Assembly (NCBI GenBank): GCA_027489295.1
Contig: JAIYAA010000341.1
Span: 1-15,284 of the forward strand
Source of the DNA: Sphingomonadales bacterium
GTDB lineage: Bacteria; Pseudomonadota; Alphaproteobacteria; Sphingomonadales; Sphingomonadaceae
Reading direction: 5' to 3'
Length of the DNA: 15,284 nucleotides
Shown here: positions 1 through 6,482 of the stretch, in pieces
How positions within the stretch are numbered: the first letter of the stretch is position 1
How the letters are laid out: the number at the start of each line of letters is the position of its first letter
The notes under the pieces: model-generated
Told to the model about the DNA's origin: nothing
Database searches by the model: none
What the model saw: the letters and a program-made list of their open reading frames with translations, nothing else
Position numbers and translations under genes: made by a program

Positions 1-1187
1 AGCATGCCATAGGGCAGTGCGAAGGCATCCATCGTCGCTGCATCGAGATCGCGGGCACCGAGCGGGAAGTTGAAATAGCCGGTGGCATCCATCCCGAACG
101 GGGCGAAGCCGATCGCGCCCCGCCCCAGCGCCTCATAGAAGAAGCGGGCGAACTCGCGCGCATTGCCGATCTCCGGCACCATCAGCGCGTTGTCGGCCCG
201 GGCATATTTCTCGAGGTAGAGCGAGACGTTCTCGCTGCTGCGATCATAGAGGTCGGGCGCCGCGAAATCGAGGGCGGGTGCCGCCGCCTTCCAGATGTCG
301 AGCACATCCTGCTGCGGCCCGCCGCTCGCCACGCCGTCCGGGTCGGGCACGTTGGAGGGGCCGGCAAGGGCTGCGTTGACGTACATCGGCAGCGGTTTCA
401 CCGCCTTGCCCGCCGCCGCGATGGCGTTGACGTAGCGCGCGACGTACCAGCTGTTGAACGCGCGGTCCGCCTGCGCGCCGAAGGCCTCGGCCCAGGTCCC
501 GCGCTTCCCCGTCTTCTTCGCGAGGTCCGCCGGGATGGTCTGCGCGAACAGCCGGTTGGCCTCCGCCGAATAGTCGCGCGGGTTGCGATAGCTGCCCGTC
601 TCGTTCTCGGGCTGGACCAGGATCACGGTGTTCTGCGGATCATGGTCGCGTAAGTATTCCATCACCTTCACGAAGGCGCGCGTGTCGGCCTTCAGCGTCT
701 CCGCCCCATGCGCGCTCAGCACGCCGTGGTCCTTGCCGTCGCGCGTCTTCATCCGGGGAAAGCGCTTCGCATCCAGCTTCACCCAGTCGGGGGTGTAGCT
801 GTAGCTGGTGTTCTTCCAGGTGCCGAACCACAGCAGCACCACACGCTTGTCATGCGCGCGGGCCTGGTCGAGCAGCGTCTGGAGGAAGCTGAGATCGAAC
901 TGCCCCTCGCGCGGCTCCACCTGCTGCCAGGCGATCGGCACCTCCACCGTGTTGGCGTGCATCCGGTCGAGCACGGCCCACGTGGTGGCGAGCGGCTCGG
1001 CATAGTTGCTGGAGTTGTTCACCTGCCCGCCCAGCATCAGGAAGGGCGCGCCGTCGACGATCAGCGCGTGGCGGCCCTGCTTCGTCTCGATATGCGGGAC
1101 CGGCGTCGCCGTCTGGGCGCTCGCCGCGGCCAGCGGAACCCCGGCCAGCACCAGCGCCAGCCCGCTCAACGACATGCAACGCACCAT
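1..1187 (-). CDS. Secreted GH35-like beta-galactosidase (partial, C-terminus outside window)
   Basis: The minus-strand frame is open from 1187 to the window edge (395 codons) with no stop, so the C-terminus is missing. The ATG at 1187 is preceded by a strong Shine-Dalgarno (GGGAGGGG, about 5 nt spacing); an in-frame ATG at codon 5 is too far from it. Residues 1-25 form a Sec signal peptide ending in AAASAQ. A TIM-barrel glycosidase follows: 'GAPFLMLGGQVNNSS' near residue 46, 'EVPIAWQQVEPREGQFD', then the acid/base motif Q-P-E-N-E with Glu196 after Asn195, and a probable nucleophile in V-P-E-I-G (Glu339). This pattern fits GH35/GH42-type enzymes, particularly the bacterial group carrying a C-terminal DUF5597 domain. 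The role would be periplasmic or extracellular removal of terminal beta-galactose from oligosaccharides. A xyl-box-like operator lies 53 bp upstream. The fold is confident; substrate specificity is inferred from neighbours. Confidence 0.85.
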   Translation of the reverse strand, partial: MVRCMSLSGLALVLAGVPLAAASAQTATPVPHIETKQGRHALIVDGAPFLMLGGQVNNSSNYAEPLATTWAVLDRMHANTVEVPIAWQQVEPREGQFDLSFLQTLLDQARAHDKRVVLLWFGTWKNTSYSYTPDWVKLDAKRFPRMKTRDGKDHGVLSAHGAETLKADTRAFVKVMEYLRDHDPQNTVILVQPENETGSYRNPRDYSAEANRLFAQTIPADLAKKTGKRGTWAEAFGAQADRAFNSWYVARYVNAIAAAGKAVKPLPMYVNAALAGPSNVPDPDGVASGGPQQDVLDIWKAAAPALDFAAPDLYDRSSENVSLYLEKYARADNALMVPEIGNAREFARFFYEALGRGAIGFAPFGMDATGYFNFPLGARDLDAATMDAFALPYGM

Positions 1188-1203
1188 CTTTCCCCTCCCG
1201 CTT

Positions 1204-1219
1204 CCGGCAATCCTGCCGG
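1204..1219. repeat. Short perfect hairpin in the GH35 5' leader
   Basis: CCGGCA and TGCCGG form a perfect 6-bp stem around a 4-nt loop (ATCC), 16 nt upstream of the GH35 ATG and immediately upstream of its Shine-Dalgarno. It could affect mRNA stability or translation of the leader. It has no T-run, so it is not a classical terminator. A stem this short can arise by chance in GC-rich DNA. Confidence 0.35.
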
Positions 1220-1239
1220 TTTACGTTCCGATGTCCACG

Positions 1240-1253
1240 GGTTAGCGCTACCA
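1240..1253 (-). promoter_or_regulatory. LacI-family operator candidate (xyl-box-like) between GH35 and esterase genes
   Basis: On the minus strand this reads TGGTAGCGCTAACC, an imperfect palindrome centred on CG. It differs only at the last base from the Xanthomonas XylR xyl-box TGGTAGCGCTAACA (recalled from the literature). It sits in the divergent promoter region, 53 bp upstream of the GH35 start and 102 bp upstream of the esterase start, so one bound regulator could control both directions. No LacI-family regulator is encoded in the window. Confidence 0.6.
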
Positions 1254-1355
1254 CTTGCCGATGGAAACTGCTTTTTGAAATTTACTTTTACAGGTGGATG
1301 CGGCTTCCAGTAACGAATCTGCCGCCGCGGTGCGGCCGGATCAGGAGAGGAAAGA

Positions 1356-2333
1356 ATGGGGACTCAAGACCTTAATCGGCGTCACCTGCTGGGTGGCATG
1401 GCCCTTGCCGCCGGCGCGGCGACGTTGCCCGCGCACGCCTTCCAGACCGGCGCCGACGAGGTGCTGCCGCTCTGGCCGGGCTCGCCCCCGGGTGCCCCCG
1501 CGACGCTGCCGACCCCGAAATACGACCAGCGCTCGAAGGACCCCAAGTTCAACGACCGCTGGCTGACCGGCGTCGGCCAGCCTTCGCTCACCGTGCGGCG
1601 CGCCGCCAAGCCCAACGGCACCGCGGTGATGTTGATCCCCGGCGGCGGCTATGGCTTCCTGGCGATCGACAATGAAGGCGAAGAGCAGGCGCGCTGGCTG
1701 AACGCGATCGGCATCACGGCCTTCATCCTGCGCTACCGGCTGCCGACCGAAGGCTGGGCGAACCGCGCGACCGTCCCCCTCGCCGATGCGCAGCGCGGGC
1801 TGCGGCTGATCCGCGCCTCGGCCAGGCGCTGGGGCGTCGATCCGGCGCGGGTGCTGGCACTCGGCTTCTCGGCGGGCGGGCATCTGGCGGGCAGCCTTGC
1901 GACGCGCCATGCCGAACGCGTCTATGCGCCGGTCGACGCGGCCGACCAGCTATCGGCACGCCCGGACCTTGCCGGGCTGATCTATCCGGTGGTCAGCCTC
2001 GCCGCGCCGTTCACCCATGGCGGCTCGCGCGACAATCTGTTCGGCACCGGCGCGGACGCCAAGGCGCTTGCCGCCGCCTCGGTGGAGAATCGCGTGACCG
2101 GGGAGACCCCGCCGATCTTCCTCACCCATGCCAGCGACGACGGGCTGGTCCCGATCGCCAACAGCCTCGCGCTCTACCAGGCGATGCTGGCGGCGCAGCG
2201 CCCGGCCGAGTTGCACGCCTTCGACCAGGGCGGCCATGGCTTCGGCGTACGCCTGCCCAAGACCGTTCCCGCCTCGGCCTGGCCGGTGCTGTTCGCCGCC
2301 TATGCGCGGCGCCAAGGGGTGCTGGCCGCATGA
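1356..2333 (+). CDS. Tat-exported alpha/beta-hydrolase, probable carbohydrate (acetyl) esterase
   Basis: A 325-residue protein starting at an ATG preceded by GGAGAGG. The N-terminus has a twin-arginine type signal (N-R-R-H-L-L at residues 7-12, a hydrophobic stretch, and A-H-A near residue 28), so it is probably exported folded to the periplasm. It has the alpha/beta-hydrolase layout: oxyanion-loop I-P-G-G-G-Y near 95-99, nucleophile elbow G-F-S-A-G-G with Ser172, acid in H-A-S-D-D-G (Asp261/262) and His294 in G-G-H-G-F-G. This resembles acetyl-xylan-esterase/BD-FAE-like hydrolases common in hemicellulose loci. The likely role is removal of acetyl or other ester groups from imported oligosaccharides. 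Its stop overlaps the ATG of the next gene (ATGA), so the two are translationally coupled. The acyl group and sugar are not determined by the sequence. Confidence 0.85.
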   Translation: MGTQDLNRRHLLGGMALAAGAATLPAHAFQTGADEVLPLWPGSPPGAPATLPTPKYDQRSKDPKFNDRWLTGVGQPSLTVRRAAKPNGTAVMLIPGGGYGFLAIDNEGEEQARWLNAIGITAFILRYRLPTEGWANRATVPLADAQRGLRLIRASARRWGVDPARVLALGFSAGGHLAGSLATRHAERVYAPVDAADQLSARPDLAGLIYPVVSLAAPFTHGGSRDNLFGTGADAKALAAASVENRVTGETPPIFLTHASDDGLVPIANSLALYQAMLAAQRPAELHAFDQGGHGFGVRLPKTVPASAWPVLFAAYARRQGVLAA

Positions 2334-3130
2334 TCCGGGCGGCGGCGCCGCTGCTGGCGCTCCTGCTCGCCGGCGCCGCCGATCCGGAACCATCCTACCG
2401 ATCGAGCCCCGAGCGCCGCAGCGTGGAAGACACCCGCGACTGGGGCCGCTGGCTGGGGCCGTTCCGCGCCACGCTGGTGCCCAGCATGATGCAGGATTTC
2501 GGCGAGCGCTATCTCTACGCCCGCGCCAACGCCGCGCTGCCGCCGCCGAAAGAGAGCGAGCAGCGCGTCGTCTTCCTCGGCGATTCGATCACCGATGGCT
2601 GGGATCTGGCGAAGAGCTTCCCCGGCAAGCCCTATGTGAACCGCGGCATCGGCAGCCAGGTGACCGCGCAGATGCTCGTCCGGTTCGAGCAGGACGTGGT
2701 GGCCCTGCACCCGCGCGCGGTGGTGATCCTGGGCGGCGTCAACGACGTGACCGGCTTCCTGCAGGTGGAAAGCGCCGAGTCGATCGTCGCCAATATCGAG
2801 GCGATGGCCGATATCGCCAGCGCCCACCGAATCGCGGTGGTGCTCTGCGCGATCCTCCCGGTGAACGACTATACCCCGGCGGCGCGGGGCGTGGTGGCGG
2901 AACGCAAGCCCGCCGAGTTGCGCGCGATCAATGCCGCGCTGCGTGCGCTGGCGCGGCGGCGCCATTTCGCCTTTGCCGATTATGCAGCGGTGCTGGCAGA
3001 CGATCATGAACTGATGCGCGACGGGCTCACCCGCGACGGGGTGCACCCGCTTGCCGCGGGCTATGCGCGGATGGCCCCGGTCGCGGCACAGGCGATCGCC
3101 GCCGCTCTCAGAAATTCACCAAGTCACTGA
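2330..3130 (+). CDS. Exported SGNH/GDSL-family hydrolase, probable acetylesterase
   Basis: A 266-residue protein whose ATG overlaps the preceding stop (ATGA). Residues 1-17 form a short signal peptide (M-I-R, then a Leu/Ala-rich core ending in AGAA). All SGNH blocks are present: block I F-L-G-D-S-I-T (Ser86), block II N-R-G-I-G (residues 104-108), block III G-G-V-N-D (Asn138), and block V D-G-V-H-P (Asp236, His239). SGNH hydrolases of this kind in polysaccharide loci are usually carbohydrate O-acetylesterases. Cotranscription with a second esterase, between a galactosidase and a TonB receptor, supports deacetylation of oligosaccharides in the periplasm. An arylesterase or lysophospholipase role is possible from family membership alone but less likely in this context. 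Confidence 0.85.
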   Translation: MIRAAAPLLALLLAGAADPEPSYRSSPERRSVEDTRDWGRWLGPFRATLVPSMMQDFGERYLYARANAALPPPKESEQRVVFLGDSITDGWDLAKSFPGKPYVNRGIGSQVTAQMLVRFEQDVVALHPRAVVILGGVNDVTGFLQVESAESIVANIEAMADIASAHRIAVVLCAILPVNDYTPAARGVVAERKPAELRAINAALRALARRRHFAFADYAAVLADDHELMRDGLTRDGVHPLAAGYARMAPVAAQAIAAALRNSPSH

Positions 3131-3148
3131 TATACAACAATATTATAC

Positions 3149-3162
3149 TGTTAACGATAACC
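3149..3162 (+). promoter_or_regulatory. Second LacI/GntR-type dyad upstream of the TonB receptor
   Basis: TGTTAACGATAACC has half-sites TGTTA and TAACC around a 4-bp centre containing CG. It is embedded in a slightly longer dyad (ACTG...CAGT, 3147-3165). It resembles the TGTTA-N4-TAAC core of operators of LacI-family sugar regulators such as E. coli GntR. It lies in an unusually AT-rich patch between the SGNH stop and the receptor. It could instead be a weak hairpin at the end of the esterase transcript. Confidence 0.4.
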
Positions 3163-3206
3163 AGTTTTCACCCATGAACCCAGGTTTCACATTATTGTTG
3201 CGATAA

Positions 3207-3240
3207 ATCGGATGCCATGGTAGCGCAAACATCGGATGCC
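3207..3240 (+). repeat. 10-bp direct repeats flanking an operator
   Basis: ATCGGATGCC occurs at 3207-3216 and again at 3231-3240, a period of 24 bp. The copies bracket the xyl-box-like site at 3218-3231. They may be part of a regulator-binding array or a chance duplication. The same 10-mer appears once inside a coding region (6590-6599), so the word alone is not diagnostic. Confidence 0.5.
3218..3231 (+). promoter_or_regulatory. LacI-family operator candidate (xyl-box-like) before the TonB receptor
   Basis: TGGTAGCGCAAACA matches 13 of 14 bases of the remembered Xanthomonas xyl-box TGGTAGCGCTAACA. It overlaps the in-frame ATG at 3217, which argues that this ATG is not the receptor start. A possible -35-like TTGCGA lies at 3198-3203, with the operator at the expected -10 region. 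Binding here would repress by blocking RNA polymerase; this is inference. Confidence 0.6.
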
Positions 3241-3333
3241 GGGAGAAACCGGTACCGCCGTGCATGCGCTCGCGAACGAGCGCGCCGGCCTCACACTTGG
3301 GTATGGCGCCATTGCGCCGAGGGAGGGGACTTC

Positions 3334-6300
3334 GTGACCAACCGCTTCACATCATCTTTTCAGACGACCTCGTTGAACGCCGTGCTGCGCGCAGGCGCTT
3401 CGCTGGCAACGTTGTCACTTCTCGCCACGCCGGGGATGGCGCTGGCGCAGACCGCCGCTGCCGCACCGCAGGGCAGTGAGGCCGCCACGCAGGACGCGAC
3501 GACCACCGACGCCACCGGCCAGGAAATCGTCGTCACCGGCATCCGCGCGTCGCTGCAGAGCGCGCGCAACCGCAAGCGCGACGCAGAACAGGTCGTCGAC
3601 TCGATCACCGCGCAGGACATCGGCGCCCTGCCCGACCGCTCGGTCTCGGAAGCGCTCCAGCGCGTGCCGGGCGTGACGCTCCAGCGCACCAACGAGAATC
3701 GCGATCCGGCCCGCCTCTCCTCCGAGGGCGGCGGCGTGTTCATCCGCGGCCTGTCCTGGGTCCGTTCGGAGCTCAACGGCCGCGACGTGTTCTCGGCGAA
3801 CAACGGCCGCGGCCTGTCGTTCGAGGACGTGTCGTCGGACCTGCTGGTCGGCGTCGACGTGTTCAAGAACCCCTCGGCCGAACTGGTCGAAGGCGGCATC
3901 GGCGGCATCGTCAACCTGCGCACCCGCAAGCCGTTCGACGCGCCGGGCTATGTCTTCGCGCTGTCGGGCGACGCCAACTATGCCGATCTGCGCAAGAAGA
4001 CCTTCTGGTCGGGCAACGCGCTGGCCAGCGGCCGCTGGAACACCCCGCTCGGCGAGATGGGCCTGCTGCTCAGCTACTCGATCAACAACATCGGCAACCG
4101 CACCGACAGCATCACCGCCGGCCGCTATGACCGCGGCACGCTGACCAAGGCGCAGGACGGCCTCGCCGCCGGCACCAATGTCTATATCCCCGCCGGCATG
4201 GGCTTCCGCCGCATCGACTGGCAGCAGAAGCGCACCGCGTTCGACGGCTCGTTCCAGTGGAAGCCCAGCGACACGCTGACGCTGACCCTGGAGGCGCTGA
4301 TCTCCAAGGCGACCCCGCACGACATCGAATATGCGGTGGGCGACTATGACACGCCCTCGTCGGACAATTCGAGCTACAAGTTCGGGGCGAACCACGAACT
4401 CCAGTCGGGCGTGATCCAGAACCGCAACCTCAACCTCGACACGCGCGCCGGCAGCCAGGACAAGAAGACCCAGGACTTCTCGGGCAACCTGCGCTGGGTG
4501 CCGAACGAGAACTGGGCGGTCAGCGCCGACCTGCAGTACATCAAGTCCACCGCCAAGGTGTACAGCATGACGGCGTTCACCGGCGCCAACATCCCCACCA
4601 CCATCGCGTTCGATTTCAGCGGCGACGATCCGTCGATGACGATGACGCCGACGAACAGCGCCCAGTCGCTCACCAACAAGAATCTCTACTGGTGGGCCGC
4701 AGCGATGGACCACATCGAGAACAACGACGCCGATGAATGGGCGACGCGCGCCGATGTGGAATATACCTTCACCGACAGCGATTTCCTGAAGTCGATCCGG
4801 GTCGGCGGCCGCTATACCGATCGCGCCGCCACCACCCGCCAGAGCACCTATAACTGGAGCCTGCTCTCGGCGCAGTACTGGCAGCCGGGCGGCGCGGTGT
4901 TCCTGAACCAGACCGGCTATCAGGGCGGTCCGCAGAACCCGGATCTGCCGAACCAGACCCAGCTGGTGAACTACAACAACTTCTTCCGCGGCCAGCTCCC
5001 GTCGCCGGGCGCCGGCTTCTGGTTCCCCGCGGCGAACCTCGTCCAGAACGGCACCGCCTATGCCTATAACTATCTGAAGAGCACGGAATCGAACGGCTGG
5101 GGCTGGACCCCGCTGAGCGACGACTACAGCAAGAATCCGGGCGGCATCAACGACCAGACCGAGAAGACCTTCGCAGGCTACGCGCTGGCGCGCTTCGGGA
5201 TGGATCAGAGCCCGCTCGGCCATTTCGACGGCAATATCGGCGTCCGGGTCATCCGCACCGAGAACGGCGCGACCGGCACCCCGATCACCGTCGGCGCGCC
5301 GACCTCGGCTCCGGGCCTGTGCGTCGTCGGCACGCCCATCACCTCCGGCCCGCGCGCGGGCCAGACGGTGAACGCGACCGACTGCGCCAACTACACCGCG
5401 GCGTTCAAGTTCGCCGGCGGCACGATCACCCAGCCGACGACGGGCAACGGCTCCTACACCGACGTGCTGCCCAGCCTGAACCTGCGCTTCTTCCTGAAGG
5501 ACAATCTCCAGCTGCGCTTCGCCGCGGCCAAGGCGATCGTCCGGCCGACCTTCGCCCAGCTCAACCCCTATGTCTCGCTGAGCTACAGCTTCGATGCGAC
5601 GACGGGCATCGGCACCGGTGTCGGCGCGAACGGGGCGCTCACGCCCTTCGTCGGCAGTGCGGGCAATCCGAACCTGAAGCCGACCCGGTCGAACCAGTTC
5701 GACATGAGCCTGGAATATTATTTCGGGCGGTCGAACAGCCTGACCTTCGCCGGCTTCTACAAGGACATCTCAAACTACATCTTCGCGGGCACGACCAAGC
5801 AGACCTTCACCGCGAACGGCCAGACCCTGACCTTCGACGTGACGCAGCAGACCAACGGCTCGCACGGCAAGATCAAGGGCTTCGAGATCGGCTACACCCA
5901 GTTCTTCGACATGCTGCCCGGCGCGCTGGGCGGCCTGGGCTTCAGCGGCAACTACACCTTCGTCGACTCGTCGGGCGGCAAGAACACCGCCGTCAACGTG
6001 TTCGATTCGACCCAGATCACCAATTCGGGTCTCAGCCTGCCGCTCGAGGGTCTGTCGAAATACTCGTACAACGCGGCCCTGGTGTACGAAAAGTACGGCA
6101 TCTCGGCGCGTGCAGCGTACAACTGGCGCTCGCACTATCTGCTCACCACCTCGGCGGCGAACATCAACTACCCCGTCTGGTCGGAAAGCTACGGCCAGCT
6201 CGACGCGTCGATCCTCTATTCGCTCAACAAGCACATCAAGATCGGCGTGCAGGGCTACAACCTGCTCAACTCGCGGACCTTCCTTGATGTCGGCGATCCG

Positions 6301-6372
6301 AACCTGAAGCCGCGCTACGGCTGGACGGACACGGACCGGCGCTTCGCCTTCCTGTTCCGCTCGGTCTTCTAA
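3334..6372 (+). CDS. TonB-dependent outer-membrane receptor (TonB-Xanth-Caul type), oligosaccharide uptake
   Basis: The preferred start is GTG 3334, preceded by GGGAGGGG, giving 1012 residues. The frame stays open upstream to an ATG at 3217, but those 39 codons encode an Arg-rich, Cys-containing stretch and overlap an operator. From the GTG, residues 1-39 form a signal peptide ending in M-A-L-A-Q. A linker follows, then the plug with the hallmark E-I-V-V-T-G-I-R, 'IGALPDRSVSEALQRVPGV' and the G-G-V-F-I-R-G-L stretch. The remainder is a 22-strand-type barrel rich in alternating aromatics and ending in R-S-V-F with terminal Phe. Only two cysteines remain (Cys663, Cys684), probably a disulphide in an extracellular loop. 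The protein would import a large carbohydrate ligand using TonB/ExbBD energy. The neighbouring exported esterases and GH35 suggest decorated hemicellulose oligosaccharides. Ends in a terminator at 6385. Confidence 0.93.
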   Translation: MTNRFTSSFQTTSLNAVLRAGASLATLSLLATPGMALAQTAAAAPQGSEAATQDATTTDATGQEIVVTGIRASLQSARNRKRDAEQVVDSITAQDIGALPDRSVSEALQRVPGVTLQRTNENRDPARLSSEGGGVFIRGLSWVRSELNGRDVFSANNGRGLSFEDVSSDLLVGVDVFKNPSAELVEGGIGGIVNLRTRKPFDAPGYVFALSGDANYADLRKKTFWSGNALASGRWNTPLGEMGLLLSYSINNIGNRTDSITAGRYDRGTLTKAQDGLAAGTNVYIPAGMGFRRIDWQQKRTAFDGSFQWKPSDTLTLTLEALISKATPHDIEYAVGDYDTPSSDNSSYKFGANHELQSGVIQNRNLNLDTRAGSQDKKTQDFSGNLRWVPNENWAVSADLQYIKSTAKVYSMTAFTGANIPTTIAFDFSGDDPSMTMTPTNSAQSLTNKNLYWWAAAMDHIENNDADEWATRADVEYTFTDSDFLKSIRVGGRYTDRAATTRQSTYNWSLLSAQYWQPGGAVFLNQTGYQGGPQNPDLPNQTQLVNYNNFFRGQLPSPGAGFWFPAANLVQNGTAYAYNYLKSTESNGWGWTPLSDDYSKNPGGINDQTEKTFAGYALARFGMDQSPLGHFDGNIGVRVIRTENGATGTPITVGAPTSAPGLCVVGTPITSGPRAGQTVNATDCANYTAAFKFAGGTITQPTTGNGSYTDVLPSLNLRFFLKDNLQLRFAAAKAIVRPTFAQLNPYVSLSYSFDATTGIGTGVGANGALTPFVGSAGNPNLKPTRSNQFDMSLEYYFGRSNSLTFAGFYKDISNYIFAGTTKQTFTANGQTLTFDVTQQTNGSHGKIKGFEIGYTQFFDMLPGALGGLGFSGNYTFVDSSGGKNTAVNVFDSTQITNSGLSLPLEGLSKYSYNAALVYEKYGISARAAYNWRSHYLLTTSAANINYPVWSESYGQLDASILYSLNKHIKIGVQGYNLLNSRTFLDVGDPNLKPRYGWTDTDRRFAFLFRSVF

Positions 6373-6384
6373 GTCTCCTCCTCC

Positions 6385-6420
6385 TGCCCCCGGTACCGCA
6401 CGGTACCGGGGGCACATTTT
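6385..6420 (+). terminator. Strong intrinsic terminator after the TonB receptor
   Basis: A perfect 14-bp inverted repeat (arms 6385-6398 and 6401-6414, TGCCCCCGGTACCG and its complement, 2-nt centre) is followed by CATTTT. It begins 12 nt after the receptor stop and should end the esterase/receptor transcript. The arms themselves are near-palindromic at GGTACC. The T-run is short, so termination may be partial and the downstream halogenase genes could receive some read-through. Confidence 0.8.
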
Positions 6421-6482
6421 ATCCGCCGCCGATTTCGCCTAAGCGCGATGGGATCGATCGGCAGAACGGGACATTCCGCGCA

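Noticed and set aside
708..1313. 201-codon plus-strand frame across the GH35 gene
   Set aside because: Antisense shadow of the GH35 gene, with no motif; it also runs through the operator region.
3217..3333. 39-residue N-terminal extension of the receptor
   Set aside because: Arg-rich with two Cys, overlaps an operator-like site, and a better start with strong Shine-Dalgarno and signal peptide lies at 3334.
3415..5223. 602-codon open frame antisense to the TonB receptor
   Set aside because: It mirrors the receptor codons in high-GC DNA, has low-complexity Val/Arg/Ala-rich composition and no recognisable domain. The opposite strand has clear receptor motifs.
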